A DNA stretch of 11,221 nt from Acidimicrobiia bacterium (lineage in GTDB: Bacteria > Actinomycetota > Acidimicrobiia > Acidimicrobiales > Aldehydirespiratoraceae): contig JAJDZO010000396.1 in the NCBI GenBank assembly GCA_022824605.1, positions 1 to 11,221 on the forward strand. The letters are read 5' to 3'. Made by a program: the position numbers and the translations under genes. The notes under the pieces are model-generated. The model was not told the origin of the DNA. It did no database searches and saw nothing but the letters and a program-made list of their open reading frames with translations. Numbering within the stretch: position 1 is the first letter of the stretch; every line of letters begins with the position of its first letter. Below, one piece after another: positions 1 through 9,258 of this stretch.

Positions 1-89
1 AGTACTGCAGTGCCGAGTCCCCCCGTTTCCTCAACGGCGTGCTGCGCGCCGTTGCCGACGAGGTGCGAGAGCAAGATCTATCGCCATGA
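1..89 (+). CDS. nusB: NusB antitermination protein, 3' end only
   Basis: This is the last 28 codons of a gene that begins before the window. The frame reads YCSAESPRFLNGVLRAVADE and then eight more residues before TGA at 87-89. The segment ESPRFLNGVL matches the conserved NusB C-terminal pattern (acidic/Ser, then F-[VIL]-N-G-V-L). NusB binds boxA RNA together with S10 (NusE) in rRNA transcription antitermination. In Actinobacteria nusB commonly lies just upstream of pyrR, so the position supports the call. Its stop overlaps the next start codon as ATGA. The fragment is short, so the call rests on one motif plus synteny. Confidence 0.8.
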   Translation, partial: YCSAESPRFLNGVLRAVADEVREQDLSP

Positions 90-664
90 CGGCTGGCCCG
101 GCAGCCCCGATGGTTGTTCCGGTTCCCCGTCTGTGTGGTCCGAAGACCCTGCTGCGGCCCTGGCAGGCGTCGGATGCTCCTGCGCTGGTGGCCGCCTGGA
201 GCGATCCAGAGATCAGCAATCGTCTGAGCGTGCCCCATCCCGCCGACGAAGCTGCCGCCCGCCGATGGATCTCTCAGCGTCAGCAGGCGTGGACCGAGGG
301 ACGCTCCGTGGATCTGGCCGTCACCGATCCGCCGTCAGGCACGGTGATCGGCGAGGTCGGCTTGAGCAGCTTCGATCCTGTCCGTCGGGCTGCGCTCGTC
401 GGCTGGTGGATCGCCCCCGACTGGCGGGGTCGGGGCCGAGCCGGTGAAGCGGTGCGGCTGGTGGTGGACTGGGTGCTCTCGGAAGGACCACTCGACGCGG
501 TGATGGCCGAGGTAGCCGCCGACAACCCCGCATCAATGGCGGTAGCCCGAAAGGCCGGCCTGCGCCGAGTCAAGATCCCGGCGCCGAGCCCCGCACCCGC
601 GGAGCACAAGGGTTCAGACCTGCTCGTCTTCGCCCGCACCCGACCAGACAGCCATACGGCCTAG
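86..664 (+). CDS. GNAT-family N-acetyltransferase, RimJ/RimL-like
   Basis: A 192-residue protein with the GNAT fold of the RimJ/RimL type, which transfers acetyl from acetyl-CoA to a protein N-terminus or small amine. The substrate cannot be read from sequence. The N-terminal part has the family opening LRPWQASDAPALVAAWSDPE (about 23-42). The core strand GTVIGEVGL lies at 85-93. The acetyl-CoA pyrophosphate loop is WRGRGRAGEAV (113-123), of the R/Q-x-x-G-x-G/A form. The distal NPASMAVARKAGLRR segment (147-161) is typical of RimJ/RimL proteins. The start is ATG at 86, which overlaps the nusB stop by four bases, so translation is probably coupled. A 136-bp leader separates it from pyrR, so it probably belongs to the upstream unit. 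The final 25 residues, rich in Pro and Ala, match nothing I recognise. Confidence 0.85.
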   Translation: MTAGPAAPMVVPVPRLCGPKTLLRPWQASDAPALVAAWSDPEISNRLSVPHPADEAAARRWISQRQQAWTEGRSVDLAVTDPPSGTVIGEVGLSSFDPVRRAALVGWWIAPDWRGRGRAGEAVRLVVDWVLSEGPLDAVMAEVAADNPASMAVARKAGLRRVKIPAPSPAPAEHKGSDLLVFARTRPDSHTA

Positions 665-691
665 GCGAACGAGTCGCCGCGGGCTGAACTC

Positions 692-749
692 ACACGTCAC
701 AGCGTGTTTTGGTGCTATGCGCGCGCATGGCTGCGCACGGTGATACCGT
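692..749 (+). other. pyr leader DNA with clustered small inverted repeats
   Basis: Between the acetyltransferase and pyrR the upstream part of the leader carries three perfect short dyads. ACACG (692-696) and CGTGT (703-707) are separated by six bases. ATGCGCGCAT (717-726) is a 10-bp palindrome. ACGGT (737-741) and ACCGT (745-749) are separated by GAT. None is followed by a T tract, so I do not call a terminator. They could be protein binding sites or weak RNA hairpins, but such dyads also arise by chance in GC-rich DNA. Confidence 0.35.
741..749 (+). promoter_or_regulatory. Candidate extended -10 promoter element for the pyr operon
   Basis: TGATACCGT fits an extended -10 box (TGN followed by TANNNT, with TACCGT at 744-749). 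Initiation about 7-9 bases downstream would fall near 757-759, just before the PyrR-binding hairpin, giving a leader of roughly 42-45 nt. That would place the hairpin at the very 5' end of the mRNA. I see no good -35 hexamer at the proper spacing, so the call is weak and relies on the extended -10 and on position. Confidence 0.3.
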
Positions 750-759
750 CGCTGCTCGA

Positions 760-790
760 CCGTGAAACGGGTCCGGTGAGGCTCGAACGG
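760..790 (+). promoter_or_regulatory. PyrR-binding RNA hairpin (translational repressor site)
   Basis: The transcript can fold into a lower stem CCGU (760-763) with ACGG (787-790). A purine-rich internal bulge follows, GAAA (764-767) opposite A786. The upper stem is CGGGUC (768-773) with GGCUCG (780-785), closed by hexaloop CGGUGA (774-779). The hexaloop fits the CNGNGA consensus of Bacillus PyrR-binding loops, and the lower stem, purine bulge and upper stem match their layout. In Mycobacterium smegmatis PyrR is known to act by translational repression rather than attenuation. Here the 3' arm ends at 790 and the Shine-Dalgarno GGAGGA follows at 791-796, so PyrR with UMP bound would probably block ribosome access to pyrR. 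No terminator is seen in the leader, which also favours a translational mechanism. Confidence 0.82.
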
Positions 791-800
791 GGAGGACAGC

Positions 801-1367
801 ATGGCCGAACGAGAACGCCGCTTCACTGTGCGACACGCCAGCGGCACCTTCCGGTCACGCACCCAGGTGATGAGCACCGACGACGTGGACCGTGCCGTCC
901 GCCGCATGACCCACGAAGTGATCGAACGCAATCACGGCACCGGTGAACTGGTGGTGATCGGCCTGCAGACCGGCGGGGTGCCCATCGCCCGCCGCATAGC
1001 CGAAACCTTGGCCGAGATCGAGGGATCGCCGGTGCCGGTCGGCACTCTCGACGTGGCCCTGCACCGCGACGACATCGGCCTGAGGCCGGTGCTGCCCCAG
1101 GCCGAGACCCACATCCCGGTGAACCTCGACCAGCAGGTGGTGGTGCTGGTGGATGACGTGCTGTTCACCGGACGCACCGTTCGGGCCGCGCTCGACGCTC
1201 TGCACAGCTGGGGCCGCCCCAGCGCGGTGCAGTTGGCGGTGATGGTCGACCGGGGCCACCGGGAGCTCCCCATCCGGCCCGACTATGTGGGCAAGAACCT
1301 CCCGACCAGCCGCGAAGAGATGGTGGACGTGCAATCCGACGGTGTGCGCATCGGGGTGCTGGCGTGA
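801..1367 (+). CDS. pyrR: PyrR, pyr operon RNA-binding regulator / uracil phosphoribosyltransferase
   Basis: A 188-residue type I PRTase-fold protein, close to the usual 175-195. PyrR binds its operon's mRNA when loaded with UMP and may also convert uracil plus PRPP to UMP. The PRPP-binding signature is VVLVDDVLFTGRT (114-126). DVALHRDDIG (84-93) corresponds to the DxTxxxDD segment of Bacillus PyrR. The C-terminal RGHRELPIRPDYVGKNLPTS (151-170) is highly characteristic of PyrR and separates it from other PRTases. The N-terminal IGLQTGGVPIARRI (53-66) is the PPi-loop region. The start ATG at 801 has Shine-Dalgarno GGAGGA at 791-796, four bases away and directly adjoining the PyrR-binding hairpin, so autoregulation is likely. 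The stop overlaps the pyrB start. Confidence 0.96.
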   Translation: MAERERRFTVRHASGTFRSRTQVMSTDDVDRAVRRMTHEVIERNHGTGELVVIGLQTGGVPIARRIAETLAEIEGSPVPVGTLDVALHRDDIGLRPVLPQAETHIPVNLDQQVVVLVDDVLFTGRTVRAALDALHSWGRPSAVQLAVMVDRGHRELPIRPDYVGKNLPTSREEMVDVQSDGVRIGVLA

Positions 1368-2329
1368 TGGCGGCCACGTCTCAGCGGCGCCATGTGCTGT
1401 CGATCGCCGATCTCGACCGCCCCGACCTGGAGCGCATCCTCGACCTCACCGGTTCGTTCGCAGAGGTGAGCCAGCGTCGCATTCCCAGAGTGCCGGCCCT
1501 GCGAGGCAAGACCGTGGTGTGGCTGTTCTATGAGGACAGCACCCGTACCCGGCTGTCGTTCGAGGCCGCGGCCAAGCAGCTGTCGGCCGACACCGTGAAC
1601 TTCTCCGTCGGCTCGTCGGCGGTGAACAAGGGCGAGTCGGTGCGAGACACCGTGCAGACCATCGAGGCGATGGGCATCGACGCCATCGTCGTGCGCCACT
1701 CGTGCGCGGGTGTGCCCCACCGGGTGGCCGACTGGATCGACGCTTCGGTGATCAACGCGGGCGACGGCCGCCACGAGCATCCCACTCAGGCGCTCCTGGA
1801 TCTCTACACCGCCCGCACCCATCTGGGCGGACTCGACGGGGCCCGGGTGGCGATCGTTGGCGACATCGTGAACTCCCGGGTGGCCCGCTCCGACGTGCTG
1901 GCCTTCACCGCCATGGGCGCGGAGGTCACCCTGGTCGCTCCCCGTCCTCTGCTGCCGTCGAGCCTTGAGGGCTGGCCCGTCACGGTCACCCACGACTTCG
2001 ACTCGGTCCTCGGCGACATCGACATCTGCTATCTGCTGCGGATGCAGCTTGAACGTGAAGCGGGTGCGTCGGTGCCGTCGCTGCGCGAGTTCCGGGCCGA
2101 GTACGGCCTCCACGCGGCCCGCGCCGACCGGCTGAAGGATGGCGCCCTGATCATGCACCCCGGCCCCATGAACCGCGGCGTGGAGATCGACGGCGATGTT
2201 GCCGACCGGCCCAACGCGGTGATCGCCGAACAGGTCGCCAACGGTGTGGCCGTGCGCATGGCGGTGCTGTTCCTGCTGCTCGGCTCCGGCCTCGACCTCG
2301 CCGAGGACCACACGGTGGCGGCGGCATGA
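1367..2329 (+). CDS. pyrB: Aspartate carbamoyltransferase catalytic subunit
   Basis: A 320-residue enzyme that joins carbamoyl phosphate to L-aspartate to give N-carbamoyl-L-aspartate, the committed step of pyrimidine synthesis. The carbamoyl-phosphate site is EDSTRTR (56-62). The mobile loop carries Ser84 and Lys88 (SSAVNKGES). HPTQALLDLYT starts at 138, and the aspartate domain ends in MHPGPMNRGVEI (263-274). These are the ATCase signatures, and the ornithine carbamoyltransferase patterns are absent. No pyrI regulatory subunit gene is present, as usual outside enterobacteria. The start is given as ATG 1367, which overlaps the pyrR TGA by one base. GTG at 1364 is in frame just upstream and would add one residue with a four-base overlap; the sequence does not decide between them. 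Translation is probably coupled to pyrR. Confidence 0.96.
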   Translation: MAATSQRRHVLSIADLDRPDLERILDLTGSFAEVSQRRIPRVPALRGKTVVWLFYEDSTRTRLSFEAAAKQLSADTVNFSVGSSAVNKGESVRDTVQTIEAMGIDAIVVRHSCAGVPHRVADWIDASVINAGDGRHEHPTQALLDLYTARTHLGGLDGARVAIVGDIVNSRVARSDVLAFTAMGAEVTLVAPRPLLPSSLEGWPVTVTHDFDSVLGDIDICYLLRMQLEREAGASVPSLREFRAEYGLHAARADRLKDGALIMHPGPMNRGVEIDGDVADRPNAVIAEQVANGVAVRMAVLFLLLGSGLDLAEDHTVAAA

Positions 2330-2390
2330 GGATCCGGCCGTCGGCGCGCCCACCGCTGTTCACCCTACGGGCCTCAAAAGCGAGGACGAA

Positions 2391-3719
2391 ATGAGCGCCA
2401 GGCTGGCTGCAGTTCCCTCCCACGGCACCGTCGTCATCAGGGGCGGGACGGTGGTGGACTCCACCGGAACCCGCCGCGCCGATGTTCTGGTCGGCGACGG
2501 CCGGGTGATCGCGGTCGATCCAGCGGGGTTGGACGGCGATCGCACGCTCGACGCCTCGGGGTGCGTGGTGGCTCCCGGGCTCGTCGATCTGCATGTCCAC
2601 CTGCGCCAACCGGGCCGCGAGGACGCCGAGACGGTGGAGACCGGTGCCCGGGGCGCCGCTCTGGGCGGGTTCACCGCCATGATCGCCATGCCCAACACCG
2701 ATCCGGCCATCGACTGCGCGGCGGTGGTGCGCGAGGTGCAGGACCTCAGCGCCGGGTCGTGCTGCGACGTGTATCCCTCGGCGGCCATCACCGTGGGTCG
2801 CCGCGGCGTGGACCTGGTGCCGATGGCGGAGCTGGTGAGGCTGGGGGTGCGCATCTTCACCGACGACGGCGCCGGTGTGCAGGACGCTCGGGTGATGAGG
2901 CGCGCCCTGGAGTACGCGGCCGGGCTCGATCATCTCACCGGCGGTCGCCGGGTGGTGCTGGCCCAGCATTGCGAGGTCGATGAACTCAGCCGCGGCGGCT
3001 CCATGCACGAAGGCGAATGGTCGAGCCGGCTGGGTCTGGGCGGCCAACCGGCCGAGGCCGAGGAGTTGATGGTGATGCGCGACATCGCCTTGGCTCGGCT
3101 CACCGCTTCGAGGGTTCATTTCCAGCACCTGTCCACGGCCGGGTCGGTGGCCATGGTGCGCGCCGCCAAGGAGGCAGGGCTGGCGGTCACGGCGGAGGCC
3201 GCGCCCCATCACTTCACCCTCACCGATGCCTGCTGCGCCACCTACGACACCGTCTTCAAGGTCCATCCGCCGCTGCGAACCGACGCCGACGTAGCTTCCG
3301 TGCGAGCCGGTCTGGCCGACGGAACTCTCGATGCGATAGCCACCGATCACGCCCCCCACACCAGCGCCGACAAGGAGCGGCCCTTCGACGCGGCGCCGCC
3401 GGGGATGCTGGGACTGGAGACGGCGCTGGCTCTGGCTCTGACCAACCTGGAGCTCCCCATCGAGCGGTTGTTGGCCCTGATGTCGTGGCAGCCTGCGGCC
3501 ATCGCCGGCGTAGACGACCGTCACGGAAGGCCGGTGGCGCCCGGCGAGCCCGCCAATCTGTGCGTGATCGACCCGGAGGCGACCTGGACGGTGTCGGGCG
3601 TGGCCATGGCCAGCCCCAGCCGCAACACCCCGTATGAGGGCATGGAGCTGCGGGGCCGTGTCCGCCACACCCTGCTCGCCTCCGAACCGGTCGTGATCGA
3701 CGGTGAGGTACAACGATGA
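2391..3719 (+). CDS. pyrC: Dihydroorotase, type I (PyrC)
   Basis: A 442-residue amidohydrolase that cyclises N-carbamoyl-L-aspartate to dihydroorotate. The metal ligands are visible: HVH in VDLHVHLRQPG (68-70), Asp158/159 in IFTDDG, His193 in AQHCE, His246 in FQHLST, and Asp319 in ATDHAPH (317-323). An aspartate-centred bridge (TDDG) and about 440 residues define type I dihydroorotase; the shorter E. coli form is type II. AAPHHFTLTD (270-279) and PPGMLGLET (336-344) are also family typical. The start ATG at 2391 has AGGA four bases upstream. The open frame continues upstream into pyrB without a plausible start nearby. A 61-bp gap follows pyrB. The final codons (EPVVIDGEVQR) resemble the peptides of the three minicistrons that follow. 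The stop overlaps the first of these as ATGA. Confidence 0.96.
   Translation: MSARLAAVPSHGTVVIRGGTVVDSTGTRRADVLVGDGRVIAVDPAGLDGDRTLDASGCVVAPGLVDLHVHLRQPGREDAETVETGARGAALGGFTAMIAMPNTDPAIDCAAVVREVQDLSAGSCCDVYPSAAITVGRRGVDLVPMAELVRLGVRIFTDDGAGVQDARVMRRALEYAAGLDHLTGGRRVVLAQHCEVDELSRGGSMHEGEWSSRLGLGGQPAEAEELMVMRDIALARLTASRVHFQHLSTAGSVAMVRAAKEAGLAVTAEAAPHHFTLTDACCATYDTVFKVHPPLRTDADVASVRAGLADGTLDAIATDHAPHTSADKERPFDAAPPGMLGLETALALALTNLELPIERLLALMSWQPAAIAGVDDRHGRPVAPGEPANLCVIDPEATWTVSGVAMASPSRNTPYEGMELRGRVRHTLLASEPVVIDGEVQR
3702..3709 (+). promoter_or_regulatory. Shine-Dalgarno-like site ahead of the pyrC-carA relay
   Basis: GGTGAGGT inside the last pyrC codons contains GAGGT, six bases before ATG 3716. 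In an ancestor lacking the 38-bp repeats it would have served carA directly. The corresponding position has GGCGAG in the first repeat and only GGGCCGG in the next two. The best ribosome-binding sequence of the junction is therefore now over 110 bases from carA. Confidence 0.5.
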
Positions 3720-3757
3720 TCGAGCCGGCGGTGATCGACGGCGAGTTGCCGCGATGA
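3716..3757 (+). CDS. 13-codon minicistron 1 of the pyrC-carA relay
   Basis: It encodes MIEPAVIDGELPR. ATG 3716 overlaps the pyrC stop as ATGA, and its TGA (3755-3757) overlaps the next ATG in the same way. The peptide is clearly akin to the PyrC C-terminus EPVVIDGEVQR, matching at EP, VIDGE and the final R. A good Shine-Dalgarno (GAGGT, 3705-3709) lies six bases upstream within pyrC. It may be translated by coupling; whether the peptide itself has a role cannot be judged. It may equally be a by-product of duplication. Confidence 0.5.
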   Translation: MIEPAVIDGELPR

Positions 3758-3795
3758 TCATGCAGGTCGTGATGCTGGGCCGGCTGCCGCGGTGA
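3754..3795 (+). CDS. 13-codon minicistron 2 of the pyrC-carA relay
   Basis: It encodes MIMQVVMLGRLPR, starting at ATG 3754 inside the ATGA that ends minicistron 1 and stopping at 3793-3795. The upstream region offers only weak GGCGAG, so initiation would depend on ribosomes finishing minicistron 1. The peptide keeps the length and the LPR ending of minicistron 1, but its middle has diverged. Confidence 0.45.
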   Translation: MIMQVVMLGRLPR

Positions 3796-3833
3796 TCATG
3801 CAGGTCGTGATGCTGGGCCGGCTGCCGCGATGA
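3792..3833 (+). CDS. 13-codon minicistron 3 of the pyrC-carA relay
   Basis: It encodes the same 13 residues as minicistron 2, but from GTG 3792, which overlaps the previous stop as GTGA. Its own TGA (3831-3833) overlaps the carA ATG (3830-3832). No Shine-Dalgarno is seen (GGGCCGG at best). The A-to-G change at 3792 is synonymous for the preceding Arg codon (CGA to CGG) and keeps a usable start. The overlap is therefore preserved despite mutation. Confidence 0.45.
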   Translation: MIMQVVMLGRLPR

Positions 3834-4904
3834 CGGCACCGGTGCCGGCGTTGCTGGTGCTGTGTGACGGTGAGATCTTCGAGGGCGAGGCCGTCGGCGC
3901 GCCCGACATCGAGGTGGCCTCGGGCGAGGTGGTCTTCAACACGGTGATGAGCGGGTACCAGGAAGTGATCTCCGACCCGTCCTATGCGGGTCAGATCATC
4001 ACGTTCACCTACCCCCACATCGGTAACTACGGCATCAACGGTGCCGACTCCGAGGCGGCCCGCCCGCATTGCCGGGGGGTGATCGTGCGTGACCTGGCCC
4101 GCCGCCACAGCAACTGGCGGGCCACCGGCAGCCTCCACGGTTTCCTGCGCCGCCACGGCATCGCCGGCATCGCCGGGATCGACACCCGCCGCCTCACCCG
4201 CCACATCCGCGACGCAGGGGCCATGCCCGGCGCGTTCGGCACCGCCGATGAGGCCACGCTGCTGGCCGCAGCCCGAGCCGAGCCCGGCACCCGCGGGGTC
4301 GATCTCGTGAGTGAGGTCACCACCTCGACGCCGTACACGGTTGGTGCCGGACCGCGGCGGGTGGTCGCCTACGACTTGGGCATCAAGTCCACCATCTTGA
4401 GCTGCCTGGGGGAGCTGGCCACCGTCACCGTGGTGCCCGCGCACACTCCGGCCGACGAGGTGCTGGCCCGCCGACCCGACGGGGTGTTCTTCAGCAACGG
4501 CCCCGGCGACCCGGAGCTGGCCGAGCCGGCCACCGAAGCTCTGCGGCGCCTGGTCGGCACTGTCCCCGTGTTCGGCATCTGCCTCGGCTACCAGCTGCTG
4601 GCTCTGGCCCTGGGCGGACGCACGTTCAAGATGCGCTTCGGGCACCACGGCGGCAATGTGCCCGTTCGCTGCACGGCCACCGGTGGCATAGAGATCACCA
4701 GCCAGAACCACAATTTCGCGGTTGAGCCGGGGTCGGTGCCCGGCGTCACGGAGACTCATTTCTGCCTCAACGACAGCACCCTGGAAGGGCTCTGCGTCGA
4801 CGGCGCCGACGCCTTCGGTGTGCAGCACCACCCTGAGGCCGGTCCGGGCCCCCACGACGCCCGCCACCACTTCGCCCGCTTCGCCGAGATGATGGACCGT
4901 CGCC

Positions 4905-4918
<14 letters not shown>
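3830..4918 (+). CDS. carA: Carbamoyl-phosphate synthase small (glutaminase) subunit
   Basis: A 362-residue class I glutamine amidotransferase that releases ammonia from glutamine and channels it to CarB. The N-terminal CarA domain holds FNTVMSGYQEVISDPSYAGQ (36-55) and GIAGIDTRRLTR (113-124). The glutaminase domain has the nucleophile Cys251 in FGICLGYQ (248-255) and His334/Glu336 in VQHHPEA (331-337), giving a complete Cys-His-Glu triad. SNGPGDP (222-228) forms the oxyanion region. The length is slightly below E. coli CarA (382). ATG 3830 overlaps the stop of the preceding minicistron and has no convincing Shine-Dalgarno, so translation probably depends on the upstream relay. The last 14 bases overlap carB. 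In mycobacteria a membrane protein gene sits between pyrC and carA; here only the repeats do. Confidence 0.95.
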
Positions 4919-8334
<3,416 letters not shown>

Positions 8335-8342
<8 letters not shown>

Positions 8343-9258
8343 CCTCACGACCAGCGTTGGCAGCATTTCGCTGGGTGCCCCGGTAATGACTGCGTCGGGC
8401 GCGTCCGGCCACGGTGCCGAGTTGGCGCCCTACGGCGCGCTCAGCGACCTCGGCGCGGTGGTGGTCAAATCTCTCAGCGACGAGCCGTGGCCGGGCAATC
8501 CGGCGCCACGGCTGCATCCGTTGCGCGACCCGGCCGCGGGGATGATCAACAGTGTGGGCCTGCAGGGGCCGGGGGTCCAGTCCTGGCTAGACGACGATCT
8601 GCCCGCCCTGATCGAGGCAGGCGCTCTGGTGGTGGCCAGCATTTGGGGCGGCACCGTGGACGCCTACCGCCGGGCGGCCGACCTGCTGTCCGCCGCACCC
8701 CCCGAGGTCGCCGCGGTCGAGGTGAACGTGTCGTGCCCCAACACCGAGGACGGCATGCGCATGTTCGCCCACTCTGTTGAAGCGACCCGCGCCGTCGTTG
8801 CCGCCACCGCCGGTTGCGGCCGTCCCCGCTGGGCCAAGCTGAGCCCCAACACCCCCGAGTTGGTGGCGGTGGCCGCGGCTGCGGTCGATGGCGGCGCCGA
8901 GGCGGTGGTGCTCACCAACACCCTGGCGGGGCTGGTGATCGACATCGACGAGCGCCGTCCCGTGCTCGGTGCTCGGCGCGGCGGTGTGAGCGGAGCGGCG
9001 CTTCACCCGGTGGCGGTGCGAGCCGTCTACGACGTGTGCGAAGCTCTGCCTGAGGTGTCCATCGTCGGTGTGGGCGGGGTAGCCCGCGGCACCGACGCCG
9101 TCGAGATGCTGCAGGCCGGTGCTTCGGCGGTGCAGGTGGGCACGGCGATCTTCGCCGATCCTCGAGCCCCTTGGCGTGTGCTCCACGAACTGCGGGAGTG
9201 GTGCCGACGTGAGGGTGCAAAAGAACTCGACGAACTGATAGGAGCAGCCCATGGATGA
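8335..9258 (+). CDS. pyrD: Dihydroorotate dehydrogenase, class 1B catalytic subunit (PyrD)
   Basis: A 307-residue FMN enzyme that oxidises dihydroorotate to orotate. Class 1 is shown by the catalytic Cys134 in VNVSCPN (130-136), where class 2 enzymes have Ser, and by the lack of an N-terminal membrane helix. GMINSVGLQGPG (69-80) and KLSPNTPELV (168-177) match the 1B pattern of Bacillus PyrD. FMN contacts include Lys45 (VVVKS), GGVSGAALHP (216-225), GVGGVARG (245-252) and GASAVQVGTA (262-271). Class 1B enzymes normally work as a PyrD2-PyrK2 heterotetramer, with PyrK carrying FAD and a 2Fe-2S cluster to NAD+. No pyrK is present here although carB and pyrD directly overlap, where Bacillus has pyrK. 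ATG 8335 overlaps the carB stop by eight bases. The stop overlaps pyrF. Confidence 0.94.
9240..9244 (+). promoter_or_regulatory. Shine-Dalgarno of pyrF (fixes the start)
   Basis: AGGAG lies six bases before ATG 9251, inside the last codons of pyrD. It supports this ATG as the true pyrF start, and hence the unusual N-terminal extension. No ATG, GTG or TTG codon lies in frame between it and the conserved core. Confidence 0.75.

Larger units (their letters stand above)
3715..3828 (+). repeat. Three tandem 38-bp repeats between pyrC and carA
   Basis: Units lie at 3715-3752, 3753-3790 and 3791-3828. Units 2 and 3 differ at one base (A3754 versus G3792). Unit 1 matches unit 2 at about 26 of 38 positions. 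The last 38 bases of the pyrC coding region before this array (3677-3714) match unit 1 at about 24 of 38, including GTGATCGACGG. The array therefore looks like repeated tandem duplication of the pyrC 3' end. A length of 38 is 2 modulo 3, so each copy is read in the frame set by its own start and ends at its own stop. There are no spacers, so it is not a CRISPR array. Confidence 0.92.

Noticed and set aside
717..726. ATGCGCGCAT palindrome as a specific operator
   Set aside because: A single 10-bp GC-alternating palindrome is too common in high-GC DNA to assign a regulator.
737..749. ACGGT-GAT-ACCGT as an intrinsic attenuator terminator for the pyr operon
   Set aside because: The stem is only five pairs and is not followed by T residues. 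The PyrR hairpin next to the Shine-Dalgarno explains control better.
2244..2390. Upstream extension of PyrC to an ATG inside pyrB
   Set aside because: The extra 49 residues are rich in Cys, Arg and Trp, overlap the conserved end of pyrB and lack family similarity. ATG 2391 has a good Shine-Dalgarno.
3715..3828. The 38-bp repeats as a CRISPR array
   Set aside because: Units are directly adjacent with no spacers, and they translate as in-phase minicistrons akin to the PyrC tail.
2151..3839. Very long minus-strand open frame opposite pyrB/pyrC
   Set aside because: It is the GC-rich mirror of real + strand genes. Its translation is repetitive, rich in His, Gly and Arg, with no recognisable domain, whereas the + strand has intact catalytic motifs.
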